64,000 nt of DNA from the NCBI GenBank assembly GCA_003344405.1, contig NOWV01000016.1:434001-498000 (forward strand), read 5' to 3'. A program made the position numbers and the translations under genes. Of the stretch, positions 1-13,900 are shown piece by piece (position 1 is the first letter of the stretch; every line of letters starts with the position of its first letter). This stretch comes from Trichoplax sp. H2. Taxonomy: Eukaryota > Placozoa > Uniplacotomia > Trichoplacea. The notes below the pieces were generated by a model. It had not been told where the DNA came from and did not search any database. It saw only the letters and a list, made by a program, of their open reading frames with translations.

Positions 1-1199
1 AGCTTGTAGATAAGATCTATTTAAACGATTGGACAAATTAATAAAAAGTTAGTTCTTAGTTCCTAAGGTTAGAAGTATAACGGAAATCGAAGGTGTACGA
101 ATTATTGCGAGATCGTAGATTCGATCACAACGTTATCTTGTCACACGGGAATTTGTGACATGACGACGTTTCCATATGTTGTAATAGCTCTAACGTAACT
201 AATTTGAATTTGTTTAGGTAAAAGAATGACAGTAAAGGCGAATAAATCAGTTGTAATACGCGATAATTATGAGATTGTTAGTGATTATATATGTTTATTT
301 GTTGTTAAATAAGCAATGGCAGCTATACAATTTATATCGAGCATACTCCCCTAGAATATTACAGAATTGACTATCTTATGTACAATGATCGAAAACAATA
401 GATATACATCATATAAGCCAGGTGCGGAGTACAAATATACACACGTCTAACAGTCATTTCTCAGTCGCCCTTTGCCTATATAATAAAATCTGTTCTACTA
501 GCTGTAATTAAAGTGTGGTTCACACAAGTAATTTAGAATAGCAGATTTTATTACTGATTCTCTATCGATTGAGATACTACGTATTACGTAGACAATAGTA
601 CAACAAGCTCCGATAGACAAGGAAAACTTCCTGCAACAGCAGATCTTAGAAAAGAAGGACTAAGAACAACAATGGCAGAAAAGTGTCGCTGCTTAAATAT
701 ATTATCTTACTTGTTTGTAGCATGATAATTGTGAAAAACATAATTCAAGACTTACAGAACTTAGTATGAGAATAAAATTATACGATTAGTATCATATTCT
801 ACGAAGCTGAAATCAACATACTTGAATTATCACAAACATTACTAATATATATCTATTATTGTTAACAACCCTAGATTTTGGTATTATTTTTAAGTTATAT
901 CTAATTTACTTCTACATAACATGTTGACAATAATAGCTTATCTAACAGCTGCACTACAGCCTATTCAACAACAGTAGATAACTCGTACATTGATCAGTAA
1001 GAAGGCTGGAAAATTTTCTGCATAAAAGATATGAAAAACTGCAAATTACCTTAAGGAATTATAGCAAAAGTTATTTTTGAAAAATTTTTGGTACAAGTCA
1101 TTACATAGTACGCTGTTAATATTAAACTAGCTTTCTCTCATACTATATTGTCAAACTAAAATATAGCGGCAATTTTGCCTGTTAATAATTACAATGTGC
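1..1199. other. Gene-less flank downstream of ZER1
   Basis: AT-rich sequence beyond the ZER1 stop codon. It must include the ZER1 3' UTR, since ZER1 is on minus and ends at 1200. I found no open frame with a recognisable product and no repeat. Confidence 0.5.
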
Positions 1200-4100
1200 T
1201 TATGTACTGCTTAAATTTAAGTGCTTAGTATCTGTAGGTGACATAGCGTCCCTATCAACCTTCCAAGTCACACATTGTTCAATTGTCATATCTAAATAAT
1301 TTTGCATACGAATTGGAATGTTTGTCTGATTACGAACACTTCGTAAATGTGCAAGATCTTTCCAAAGCATTGGACAATATTTTGTAGCTAAAATTTTAAA
1401 ATGTTGACGTTAGTAAGCTAACCACGCAATGAATAATTAATATTTAGCAGCAAAGCAGATTACTAATAATAAACTTACGGTAAACTCCAGTCAAATTTGC
1501 AAATGCCCAACTAGCAAAGTACTGGACTTGCATTGTATCATTAAGTAGAAGGTAAATTATCGGCGTTAACGATCTGCAATGGATACACCATGAATAAGCA
1601 TTAGCCGAGTATAAGTATCAAGTGGTACATTTAAATGGCAATCACTTTTAAATGTCATTAACCTATAATTGATTGTACGGTCTGCTTTTATATTCCAACT
1701 TTCGCTTACACTAATCTTTATGTGAAAAATGAGACATTTAGGTTAGAAAAATTTTACTTGAAAAAATGTAAAAAGTTATCAATGGATTGAATCGCTCACA
1801 ATTTCATTTAAAGTCTCTTCACGTAACGTTTCGCTAACAGTCCAGGCATCCTCTCCATCGGATGCTAAATGAGCCAAAATACCTGCTGAATTATAGCCTA
1901 TTTCTAATTCACTTTCTCGTAGTAAAGATCTATAAATCATGACATAGAAACAACATTTTTTTAATTTTATCACATATATTGCCACAACAATCTACAGCAT
2001 AACTACTAAGTTAGGCATTTCTAGTACATACCGGAACATTCTCATACAGTCTTCACGCATCAGGTAAAAGCGTAAGGATTTCACTTCCGCAACATTACCC
2101 TAGTTTCGTAAATGTAATAAAAATACATTTCTTTAGCTATGAAATTTGTAATTGAAATCTATAACTATTCAATAGCTTACCAACAATCCAAGCATATTTA
2201 CTATTAACGTTTTATCACCATGTAAAAACTACAAAAGTTAATTGATAAAGAAATTAATACAAGATTTCATTAAATGATAAATCTTATGCGTATGTGTGAA
2301 GGTACAATTTTATATCTTGAATTTACTTACTTGGAAACATTGTAAAAAGACATCAACCCCATCGTTTTTTAAAAACCTTTCACAATTTTCAGGTGTCTCA
2401 TCTAATAAACCGGTAGTTAAACTATCATGTAGATTATTTTTCGTATTAAAATAGTACAAGAAATATCTTACCAGTTACGTTCCACATTGCACTCCAGGCC
2501 ACATGCACAGCATGAGTACTCTAATGATGTAAAGCACGATTTACATTACGCAATAAAAATGTTGTTATTAAAACAATTAAATTAAATTACTCCCAAAATA
2601 GCACTAACAAGTATTCAATACTTTACCCTTCTAAGGTCTTCTTCGTCCAAGGCCGATCTTTCTTGTAATCTAGCAGAAATAATTCCAAGTAACAGCTAGA
2701 AATAAAACAAAAAATTTTTATCATCATTTAATTTTTCCACTAAAAATGAATTTTACTACATCAGCAAAATGATCCCTTACTTCGATGAAATTTAAAGAAC
2801 CAAAATATTCCTTGCTTTCACCAGATACCTATTTACATTAATATGCATTAGACAGTAGATAATACCAAGCCCAAGATAACTGTAATTATAATTAATTCTA
2901 GTGTAGTATATATTGTATGTTATAAAATGGATGATGACTAACTACCGAATCTTGCAATACTATACGTACCGTTATTTGAAATGCTTACCTGACAAACTAA
3001 TGAATTACAAAGTTGTAGGGAAATTCTCTGAACGAAATCGTCCAAACTATTAGTCATGTATCCAACCAAGACTTTAGCCAATCTTTCATATACAAATGTC
3101 TGTATATAAAAATAACATCTTCTAAGTATGATAATACATTATGACACTTGATTATCACTACAGATAGCAGTCTTTCTAACACCAAAATACGTACAACTTC
3201 TATAGGAATTCTAAAGTTGCATAATGAGACGCAAGTATTCTTTTGCAACTATCCAGATGAAAAGTAGATAGCATAATTAATAGTTGAAAATGTATTCTAA
3301 AAGAGCATATTAATGAATCTAAATTATAACATTATTAGATAGTGCAATATACGTAATAGTTGATAGGTAAGAGCTATAAAAAGACAAGCCGTTCTATACC
3401 TGAATTCGTGTAGATTGTGAGTGATGATGTTCCATAGCCACCAACAATGCTGATACTGCCATTCTAAAAATATTTATCAACCAATGAGTTATCAATGTCC
3501 TAAATTTACTAGTTGTCATTATAATAACATAGATATTATATGTTATTGTAACAAATCACCAGTGAAACAATCAATGCTGTAATAATAATTATATTATAGT
3601 GATGTAATGATGGAACGCAATCATCGGAATCATTGCAATTGATATTAATTCTGATATAAATATTATACTGTCAACTTTTTACTTCTACTGCTACAATCTG
3701 AAATCTTTTACAGCGTCAATGCCAAACGATTCATAATCGAATAGTTATCACTTATTTAATCAGTTGTATAATATCATAATTTATCATCAATATTTTTCCT
3801 ATCATATCTTGTCGAAATATCGCTACCAGAATAATTAATGTTAAGGATGCATGTATATATATATATATATACATTTATATTAGTACATGCTTAGTTTACT
3901 ATATCGATACCCATCACTACAGCGATAGTCAATTATAATAGTCATTCACCTTCTTAAGTCGATGCTTTGAGTTGGAGACGCTGAGTCTTTAGTGAAATGA
4001 TAGATTGAAGCACTGCAAAGAATATCCACAAGATAATAGAAACGTAAGAGATTGACTGAAGCATCGCAGTGTCAAGAATAAACAGCTTTGCATTAGATAT

Positions 4101-6536
4101 TCCGAATTTTAGATTACCAACTGGTAAAGCGACTTTTAAAAACACTAACAACATGCTTATCCTTATACTAACAATACTTAACTTTCTTTTGTAATCAAGT
4201 AACGAAAGTAGATATAACCATAATCTCCACTATAAAGAATAACTATCATTTGTTTTAAGTACTAAAATGGTGATTGATTTTAAAATTTACCTTCCAGCGC
4301 TTTGGATACTGTAATCATCAGGATATGTTAACATACATTGACAGACAGCCTGTTATAATGAGCCATTAATAAGAGCAAATATCAGTAAGAAGCGAATAGA
4401 GTCCAATAAATTTGATCATTTCTATCAAGCCATTTTTAGTTGGGTGATACATCCAATGGGCTAAAGATGAAAACATACCTCTAAAGCTTCATCATTATTG
4501 GATAGGTTAGAATGCCTGGCAATTTCGAATAGTCGTCTTAAAGCAGAGTCAACATACTGACGGCGATTTTTATATAATTTTAAGACCAATACGATTTGAT
4601 GTTCATCTTGCTCTCCGGTAGTCTAATGAATTATGATTGGTAAGATGAAGTTATAACATCTAATTTACAATTGAAATAAAAAATAATTCAACTCAGATCT
4701 ACTGCAATCCTTGGATTACTAAACCCATGGATAGCATACGTATCACTTTGTTTGTAATATCAATATTATTGTTTGACTCACATATTGAGCAAGCTGAGAT
4801 AATCCAGGAAAATTATGATAATCGACAAACATCAAGCCTAAGAATTCTAACTTTGGCTTGACACTTAATAAAACTTCGAAATTTTTTCGACATAATTGCA
4901 TGCCCGATAAATCGAGAGCTTCTAACTTGGTTAATTCTATGCAATGATAAATGACAATATCAATATTTAGGTTAGTAAATAGCTTCTAATTTGATTCATT
5001 TGATGTAATGATCAGTGATTGTATAGAATATTTAGGTTCGTTAATAGACTCATAGGCATATTTAGTCAGTTAGCTGGTTCAATGGCCAGATCGATGGATG
5101 TATCTATTACAATAAATGATTTCTTTCCTGGTTGATTTGTACTGTGGTTAGTATCTATATGAAGCATCAACTACCGATACATAGATATATCGTCAACAAA
5201 CGCCGATACATCTATTTCGATGAAGTTCTTCTATTGATAAATTAATCAATTACATCCAATTTGAAAGGCAATTATTTAGCGGGTTAGTCTATCACGACTA
5301 TCAATGTAACGAACTACTGAATAAACCAATTTTTTTTTGTCCAAGAAAGTTATTGATATTTCCACGATAACTGCATATGAATGTTTATTCTAGGCTGTAC
5401 TAATGTTATAATGAGTACTATATGAATGCATTATTGTAACTTGGGGTATACGTAATATCATATGATGATTGCGTTGATAACATGGTCAGGTATAAAATTT
5501 TGAAATAGTATAGTAGTAGCCTTCATGCTTGTTTTGCTATTCAAGGAATTCGCTAGCACTAGACGATCAGTTAAAATGGATTGGTTAGGGGAAAGAGTGT
5601 AATGTTGAAGGACAACCTTAACATAATTTAAAAAGTGTAGTTCTATCGCAGGAGGATAAGAGGGAAAATATTGTCTCATCATTAACAGTGGATTTCGAGC
5701 GTTTACCATCATGCTGATATAATAAAAAAAAAAAAGGGAAAAATAATCATGAGCTAAAAATGAAGTATGCTATTGTATTTACCATGGAATAATTCATCTT
5801 CTATATATCCATATTGCCTCATATGTTCATAACCATTCATTGGTGAACATGAGATGTCCAATTTGCGCAAATTTTTCAATCTTAATACTGTCTTTAAAAT
5901 AAAATCAATGCCTAAACTATCGAACAAGAGTAAGCACTCCAAGGTATCGGCTAGCACTTCTAGACCTTTCAATGACTTCAATTGTAAACCGGATAAATTA
6001 ATGGCTTTAAGATGACGTAAGCGTCTTCCTACATCCAATACATTGCTATCAATTTTAGTATAGCTAGCATCTAATGATCGCAATGCATGAAAATTGACGA
6101 CACAACGAAAATGATTAATGGATGTACAATGATTGATATTTAAATGGCGCAACGTTGAAGCACTTTTACTCTCGAATAAATACAACACATATTCGGTAAT
6201 ATGATCATTTTCTGATACATCAATCTCTTGTAATTCTTGATTGGCTAAATATGATAATCCTTTATTGCTAATTTTACTTCGACGAGCACATAAACGACGC
6301 ATTTGATTGTGGCTACCACTGCGAAATAAAGAAAGCCAAGCTTCATTGAGAAGATGACGAGCATTAAGCCTTTTGATCATTGCGTCGCCAATTTCGGGTG
6401 GTAACGACAAGGTGGGATAGAGAGGAAATTGAAATCCACTGCCGTTAGGCCGATCGACATGCGAGCTTAACTGCTCAATTAATACATCGATACAATATGC
6501 AACCAGTGAAGGCACTGAATAAACAGGAATATCCAT
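1200..6536 (-). CDS. ZER1: ZER1/ZYG11-family CUL2 E3 ligase substrate receptor
   Basis: Substrate receptor of the cullin-2 ubiquitin ligase. In animals ZER1 and ZYG11B recognise N-terminal glycine and related N-degrons. Exons (minus, 5' to 3'): 5783-6536, 4782-4936, 4479-4622, 4291-4349, 3950-4012, 3400-3463, 3195-3248, 2989-3099, 2781-2828, 2627-2695, 2472-2520, 2331-2401, 2181-2228, 2032-2099, 1800-1929, 1663-1715, 1479-1573, 1200-1387. All junctions keep phase and sum to about 740 aa, against roughly 766 in human ZER1. The N-terminus carries a VHL-box-like segment (SLVAYCIDVLIEQL) and leucine-rich repeats (LRKLDIS, LEALDLSG). The C-terminal half is armadillo-like. Diagnostic ZER1 blocks are VQRISLQLCNSLVCQ, VAWSAMWNVTDETPENC, NMLGLLGNVAEVK and ESWNIKADRTINYR. 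I chose the ATG at 6536 over the in-frame ATG at 6575 because it aligns with the family start. ZER1 fits better than ZYG11B in the DGxEAW and REE stretches. Confidence 0.92.
3850..3874. repeat. AT dinucleotide microsatellite
   Basis: A short run of alternating T and A inside a ZER1 intron. It does not touch a splice site. Confidence 0.7.
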
Positions 6537-7002
6537 GATCAACCAGAATAATGTGTCATCAAAATGGAAGACCAAAGGGAAAAAATGGTTGCTACGTTAT
6601 TGACTAGCGACCTCGTAGATGATGGCCGCCTTGACTGGCTAGTTGACGTTTACCATGGACGGACGGAAGAGAGTACGGCGCTCTGGCTGCCCGCAAGGTA
6701 TACCACTCCAGTATAGCCAGAGTCGACTAGTCCTTGCACTAGTACAACTCGATAAGGGGGCCAGAGTAGGACCCCAACCGAACCGCTTCCTGTCCGGTCC
6801 TCTGTCCAGCGGTAACACGCTTATACCGCTATATACTGTCCTATACAAGCGGAGCAAACCATACAGAATGTATACTATCGCGACAACGACGAGGACATCG
6901 TATTAACGTAGCAACTCACGCAGGTCAACACTGTGTCAATCGCAGTGCAGCGGCTCGAGCTCCAATCGCCTCCAGAAATAATGCTGAAACAGCTCGAGAT
7001 GG
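6537..7002. promoter_or_regulatory. GC-richer 5' flank of ZER1
   Basis: Sequence directly upstream of the ZER1 start. From about 6640 to 6900 it is visibly richer in G and C than the surrounding AT-rich DNA, and both strands are open by chance for 70-87 codons. Neither translation resembles a known protein. The likeliest role is the ZER1 promoter and 5' UTR, or an insert of other origin next to the satellite. Confidence 0.35.
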
Positions 7003-8135
7003 TAGCCATTTCACCATGGCAATAGGATTAATTAAGAAGCTAAATAGCAATCTTTCAAGGCTGTTGATACTACTCGTCTAGAAGGAGCTTTAAACCATCC
7101 TAGTTCTCGTCTTGCATGATATGGTTAGGACGTAAGGGCCATCAACAGGATTCCTCCCTCTAGCAACATGGCGACACTTTATACCGTGCAAAAGTGACAT
7201 CAAAATAGGCTCACTTTAGCCTTGTATTATAGCCATTTCACCATAGCAATAGGATTAATTAAGAAGCTAAATAGCAGTCTTTCAAGGCTGTTGATACTAC
7301 TCGTCTAGAAGGAGCTTAGGAGCTTTAAACCATCCTAGTTCTCGTCTTGCATGATATGGTTAGGAAGTAAGGGCCCATCAACAGGGTTCCTCAAGCAACA
7401 TGGCGACACTTTATACCGTGCAAAAGGGATATCAAAATAGGCCCTTTTTAGCCTTGTATTGTAGCCATTTCACCATAGCAACAAGACTAATTAAGAAGCT
7501 AAATAGCACTGTATATGCTGATGATGTGCTATTCGTCTAGAAGGAGCTTTAAACCATCCTAGTCCTCGTCTTGCATGATATGGTTAGGACGTAAGGGCCA
7601 TCAACAGGATTCCTCTAGCAACATGGCGACACTTTATACCATGCAAAAGGGACATCAAAATAGGCTCACTTTAGCCTTGTATTGTAGCCATTTCACCATA
7701 GCAATAGGATTAATTAAGAAGCTAAATAGCAGTCTTTAAACGCTGTTGATACTACTCGTCTAGAAGGAGCTTTAAACCATCCTAGTTCTCGTCTTGCATG
7801 ATATGGTTAGGACGTAAGGGCCATCAACAGGATTCCTCCCTCTAGCAACATGCGACACTTTATACCGTGCAAAAGTGACATCAAAATAGGCTCACTTTAG
7901 CCTTGTATTGTAGCCATTTCACCATAGCAATAAGACTAATTAAGAAGCTAAATAGCAGTCTTTAAAGGCTGCTGATATACTACTCGTCTAGAAGGAGCTT
8001 TAAACCATCCTAGTTCTCGTCTTGCATGATATGGTTAGGACGTAAGGGCCCATCAACAGGATTCCTCTAGCAACATGGCGACACTTTATACCATACAAAG
8101 GGACATCAAAATAGGCCCACTTTAGCGCTGTATTG
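7003..8135. repeat. 226-bp tandem satellite, five copies
   Basis: The motif TAGCCATTTCACCAT recurs at 7003, 7230, 7462, 7685 and 7911, and a diverged version ends the array at 8136. Spacings are 227, 232, 223, 226 and 225 bp. Every unit also carries GAAGGAGCTTTAAACCATCC, TCTCGTCTTGCATGATATGG and ATGGCGACACTTTATACC. Copies differ by small indels and substitutions. The unit has no long ORF. A diverged single piece may lie near 8300 (a CCATTCGACCATAGTAATTA-like stretch). Confidence 0.95.
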
Positions 8136-8778
8136 TAGACACAACACTAGCCTACAGTAGAGTAATAAGATTCAAGAGGAAAAGTGAATCATTTCTATCC
8201 TTTCTAGTGCTGACGATTGGTTAATTGACTTCAAATTCAGCAAGGACAAGTTGTAAATAGCGCCATCTTGGAAGGGATCGACTTTCGATCATTTTAGCCC
8301 ATTCGACCATAGTAATTAGTGATAGCTGACGCCAGTTACAGTACTTACCCTATTTCTCTATCATCTAGAGTTAGCAACCCTAACAATACTATAAGACCTG
8401 GTGTAAAGCCCTATTGATCCTTAACAGTAGCATCATTCGTATGGTATTTGGATACGGTTACAGTAGTAGTACTGTATTTATACTCAAAATAGTTTCGGGT
8501 TCAATACGGCACAGACTTCTAACGGACTGCTATTAGTATAAGCTATTCACTACTGTCTGAGTAAGAAGACTGAAGTTGTTGACAGTTTTCAAGAGTCCAG
8601 CACGGTGACCACCGCCCTCAAAGACGGCCATCTTGCTCCACCTTGGACCCGTTTGCTGCCATTGATTGGCAAGTAATCCATTGCAATGCACACTAATCTT
8701 CTTAGATTGCTAGTAAACCTTTAAATAAACAATCGAACTTGGATGCAACCTTACCAATAATAATCTTACAGTATCGCG
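8136..8778. other. Spacer between satellite and SLC25A19
   Basis: Unique-looking sequence between the satellite and the SLC25A19 start. It must hold the SLC25A19 promoter and 5' UTR if transcription starts nearby. I see no coding sequence. Confidence 0.4.
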
Positions 8779-10918
8779 ATGGGCCAATCGAGCAAAGATT
8801 GTCATCATCATCGCGGTAGGCCAAGGCAAGAGATGCAAACATCCAGCAAGAACAAGCAATTAGCTGGATTAATGCTCCACGATGCAATCGCTGGAGGATT
8901 TGCTGGATTAATAACACGCTTTCTTACTTCACCGCTTGATGTCATCAAGATTAGGTTTCAATTGCAGCTTGAATCAACCTTGAAGGTAAGCTAATGGTGG
9001 ATAACGAGCTATGCATGCTTTAGTTGTCAACACTCATAGCCTAGTAGCAAGCTAACTGAACTTTCAACTTGATCAATCATCTCCCAATGCTAGACACAAA
9101 AACAAAATTCAAAGTACTTTGGAATCTATCAATCCATGATAAAAATTATTTCGGAAGAAGGTCTATTAGCATTATGGTAACAATTCTTCTTCATTTCACC
9201 CTTCAATTTGAATCTTATCACACCTTCAATGTCTCAGCTTGACCACTATAAATCAATTCTAGGAAAGGACAAATGGCTGGCCAACTCTTGTCCATCACCT
9301 ATGGAGGCGTGCAAGTAGGTTATCTGCTATTTTATGACATAACTATTATTTTAAAGTGATCGAATCATACTGCTCTTGGTGCCTAGTACAACTGTATATT
9401 AAAGTTTACTACTTTGCGGATTTATAAATAGTACCCTGACAAATCAGATATAAAATAAACTAAGAGCATACGAGTACAGTAATTGAATAATGATCGCGTC
9501 ATCATGATAACTACTCTTTTCTTCAAGCTAATACCTTTCATTTTATGATTTACAGTTCATGTCATATAATTTCAGTAAAAAAGTCATCTATGAATTACAT
9601 CAGCAAAATATAATTTCTCCATTACAACCTAACGGTAACTACCATCAACAGTCACACTCTTGTCTCTACTGTAGAAGTGCACATTATTAGTACACATGAA
9701 TTAACTGCCATCATTCATTTCAGTCGTCAGCTTCGTTTGTGGCAGCATAGCTGGCCTTACTGCTTCAACAGTAGCTCACCCTCTGGATGTCTTGCGTACA
9801 AGATTTGTCGCTCAAGGCGAACCTAAGGTAGTTGTAATTCTTTGCAAGTTGCAATACTAACCTTTCAATAACCATCAAAGTGTTTGTAATTTATAATAAT
9901 ACTATCTTATTTTATGCTATTAGTATTATATTAGCTATAAACACGCCTTAGCTAAGATGGGCAAAGATGAAGGGATAAGATCATTTTATAAAGGTAAACA
10001 TTTATGCTACAGTTTATCCGATTGAACATTCTCGGAGAAGATATTTCAATATTCAGTAAAATGAATTAAACGACCATCCATAGGTTTATCACCAACATTA
10101 CTATGCATAGTACCTCAGACTGGTCTGCAATTCGCGTTTTACGAATTTTTTATCCGAGAACTGAGAAGGTACTCAGTGGCTACAAGTAATGGAAAAGGGG
10201 TAAAATTGGTCACATGTTATTCATGTTTCAAGAAGACATTAACTTGTGTGTCCCTACTAGTGCATTAGCAAAGGATCGATATTTTTCAATCTTATCTTTG
10301 TAACTTTGTAGAATTTAAACAAAAATGGCGTCGATATAACTGTAAGTGGAGGCGCTGCCGGAATTTTTAGTAAAAGCATCATCTATCCACTTGATGTGGC
10401 TAAAAAACGATTAGAAGTATGGATCATATCGCATATACCTGCTTTTTCCAATTGGTTATCAAATCTGCATTTATTATAGTGCATAGTATTTTGATTGCTA
10501 GACATATTACAACTTATATAACTATGTTAATTGCAAGATACCGGCTTTATATCAATCATATCTTTTTCTCTTTAGGTAAATGGCTTTGTAAAGCCCCGAG
10601 AAAAATTTGGTCAAGTAGATAAATACAATAGTCTTAAAGACTGTTTTCTGAAAATATGGTCCACTGAAGGCCTAGCTGGCTTTTATAAAGGACTCTCTCC
10701 TAGCCTTGTTAAGGTGAATTGACACATGAATGAATGCAATACAATCGCACATATCTAGTGCTATGTAAAACTTAACCACATTAGCTATAGCTAGGATATC
10801 CTAGATTCTAAATTAATGACTTTTAATTTCATTATAGGCAGCATTATCCTCCTCACTGATGTTTTTCTTGTACGAAAAGAGTATTTATTATCTTAACAGA
10901 ACACGAAAAGATAGCTGA
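8779..10918 (+). CDS. SLC25A19: Mitochondrial thiamine pyrophosphate carrier
   Basis: Inner-membrane carrier that brings thiamine pyrophosphate into mitochondria. Ten exons keep phase: 8779-8985, 9094-9176, 9263-9314, 9556-9634, 9724-9827, 9924-9993, 10084-10199, 10312-10416, 10576-10713, 10838-10918. They encode about 344 aa (human about 320). Three carrier signatures, one per repeat, are present: [21 protein letters not shown] and [14 protein letters not shown]25A19 is favoured over other SLC25 members by [10 protein letters not shown] followed by [12 protein letters not shown], by [17 protein letters not shown], and by [20 protein letters not shown] near the C-terminus. The stop is TGA at 10916-10918. 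The start is the first ATG of the exon. The N-terminal ~25 residues before the first helix are poorly conserved, so a later ATG is possible. Confidence 0.93.
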
Positions 10919-13900
10919 TGCATGCAAAGTGTCGGATACGATAGCAACAATTACTTTTAAAGTCAGATTCACCATATCCAAAGCCAGATCCTTGACAAAA
11001 TATGACAATCACAGAAAGCTATATTCTTATTTAAATGACGAGTACCTACATGATGATTTGCGGAAATCTACCTATAGATACTAGATACATTCTTTACACG
11101 TAATTTAAAGCTATCAAAAACCCCTCAATGTAAAGATACTGCATAATACATAGTACCATTACTGTAGACACATTTTCTCTAGCGGTATCTGCATTATTTT
11201 TTAAAATGACTTTATCATTTTTTTACTTAAGAACCTAATAATATAATTTTTAGCTTTGATGTAGAACTCTCAAAAATTCTTTATGCAAAATACTATATAA
11301 CATACAGATATAGATACAATTATATTAGGATATTTTATTTAGTAGTGATTATAGTCTTGTTTTAATGACGCACACTTAGCTGTTTATGCGCATAGATATA
11401 CTTACAACTGTATTTCTTACTCGTGATATAAAATCTCTTAGAAAGGCTCTATGCAAAGATACTACATAGCAGATACCGTCATGTATAAATATTTTTACGT
11501 AGTAGTTCTTACATTCTTATTTATTAACAAACGTTGAGCCGTTTATACGTAATATTTACTAGAGTTGTTTGGATGCTCTCTACAAAAATATTACTACTCT
11601 GATTTATATGTCTTCCTATGCTAGAGACTTCTCCTATCAATAGCGCATTCAAGTGTATTTGGCTTTATTATCAATTTACTAAACTTCAGTTTATTTCATC
11701 TATTGTACAGCTGTACAGCCGATATCTGCGGTAACCAACAATTTATTAAAATTATTTTCATGTAATACAGTTCAGCAGAGATAATATCATCATTTTTCGA
11801 CTACATCTTTATACTCGTATAACTACCATAGAGTCAGACAAAAAAATTAATATTCTTTATGATTCGAGCTAAGTGGTTCTAGATGTGTAGCAACTTGCTT
11901 GTTATTCGTACACTTTTAAATATTGAGTAAACCAAGATAAGTATTTTAACTCTAGCATTTACAACACCTCTAGGAAGCACCATGTAACAAATAGATTATA
12001 ATAGTACTCCAGCTGTGAAAAATTCTTTCTGATTGTGTATGTCTACATTTTTCACCGTACTGAGTAAACATCCGCAATGCCCTTATAACACGTACAGTTT
12101 TCGCAGGTTAGCATTCTAAATTATAATCTAGATACTATCGGAATGGCTAATCCATGGTAAAGAAAATGAAATCTTCCTTTCATTCCTTTATTGTTACACA
12201 ACGGTATATACTTTACTACTTCGCTTATAAAATAAAATGTATCTATAGTAATCGATGACGGTAACATAAAACTCGCTTACTAATGTACGTCGATATTTCT
12301 ATCTGAATAATATATTCGAAGCAAGAAGATACCGTAGCTTATATAATTAGTAACTTTTCATGTAATTTCATCACTTAATAGTCAATATATGGCTAATCCA
12401 TGTTGAAAAGTAACATTTCTTAATCCATTAACTGATATCGTACGGTATTGTTCAAACTAATCCAGATATAGAAAAAGCACATCGACAACAACAAAGTAAA
12501 ACTCTATGGTTAATCTTCGTATATGTTTACAATGACGTAGTGATATTTATAACTAGTATACCAGATAGAATAATCGCATACAATCAATCTTATTGCTGGT
12601 GAAAAAAGTATCAATCAATGAACAATATCACTACCGTTCCATTTAAGAACCACAAGTATACAAGGGTGATCTTTTGTTGCAAATCAAAAAAATTGCCATT
12701 ACTCCCAAATAGTACTACTGTATTGAATGACAACATCGCTTCTATCTGCAAGACAGATAGCCGCATCCTCTTCAAAAGTTACGTGTATTTGTTTTAGCGG
12801 CGAAGTTAAAATCAAATTAACGCCCATACAATAACACAAGAAATGCCAAAATTATTCTTCAGCTTTTTTTCTTGAAAAGGTACAAAAGAAATAACTCATC
12901 CATTATGCTAAAATTAAATTCATTACCGATACAATAGCATTCAATAGTTGAAAAGAAGCGAACTGACCTTCAAGAGTATAATTTATTATGATGTTGATCA
13001 TCTTTTGTTGGTGTTTGTAACTGCTGACGATAATCTATATTATTTCTCATTGGTATAGAGAGTAACAACCTGGAGTTTAGTTTCATGCCACTGTAGCCAT
13101 ACCTATAAATAATTAAAGTCTTCATTTTAGCATTAAATTAATATTTTCAGTAACTTGCAAGCAATGTTGACATAATATTTTGCCATATTCATAAATATTG
13201 ACATAGTTTACTAACAACTAGAGAATGCATCCGGTGAATAGATTAAGTACGCAACTTATGGCAAATGATGGCGAATTCTAACGCTATTAGAACATCAATG
13301 TCTCAATCGAGAATTTTTAAGAATAGTAAATACTACTAGGACTCTACAATGTTATACAACGTTTACTTTAATTTACTAATTTTGTATTCTGATTAACGCT
13401 ACACCGGGTACAAAAAGGAGATTAAAAAAAACAGTAGTAGATCAGAACTACATAGAAGAAGGAGTTGAGTAAAGTTTATCGTGTGCATTTTTTCAGACTG
13501 TACACGGATAAAACCTTTGAATATAATATGAATCAACAGATGAAATAGTTCAACCGGATTTGTTCATATTCTAATCAAGAATATTTGGCAAAAATAAGGA
13601 TAGAAAAAATGTAGAGTTAGCCTACTCCGTGTATGTAGCCTATCTTTCTATACAATTTTATCCATAACCAATATTTATTGTTGCCAATGAAGTCATGGAT
13701 TTAAACAAATACGATATCAATAGTAACATGATATTCTAGAAGCGAACAACTATTATATTGTCTATGGAGTTAAATCATTATTCTTGCTAAAATTTCGAAA
13801 GGCTATCACTAAAAAATAGCATTCAATCTATAATACAAAAATTATACAGTCTAATAACAATTCTATAGAAATAAAGGATCAAAATAATGTCTTAGAATTG

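Noticed and set aside
6643-6906. Overlapping 87-codon plus and 72-codon minus ORFs
   Set aside because: Open frames follow from the GC-rich composition. Neither translation looks like a protein family.
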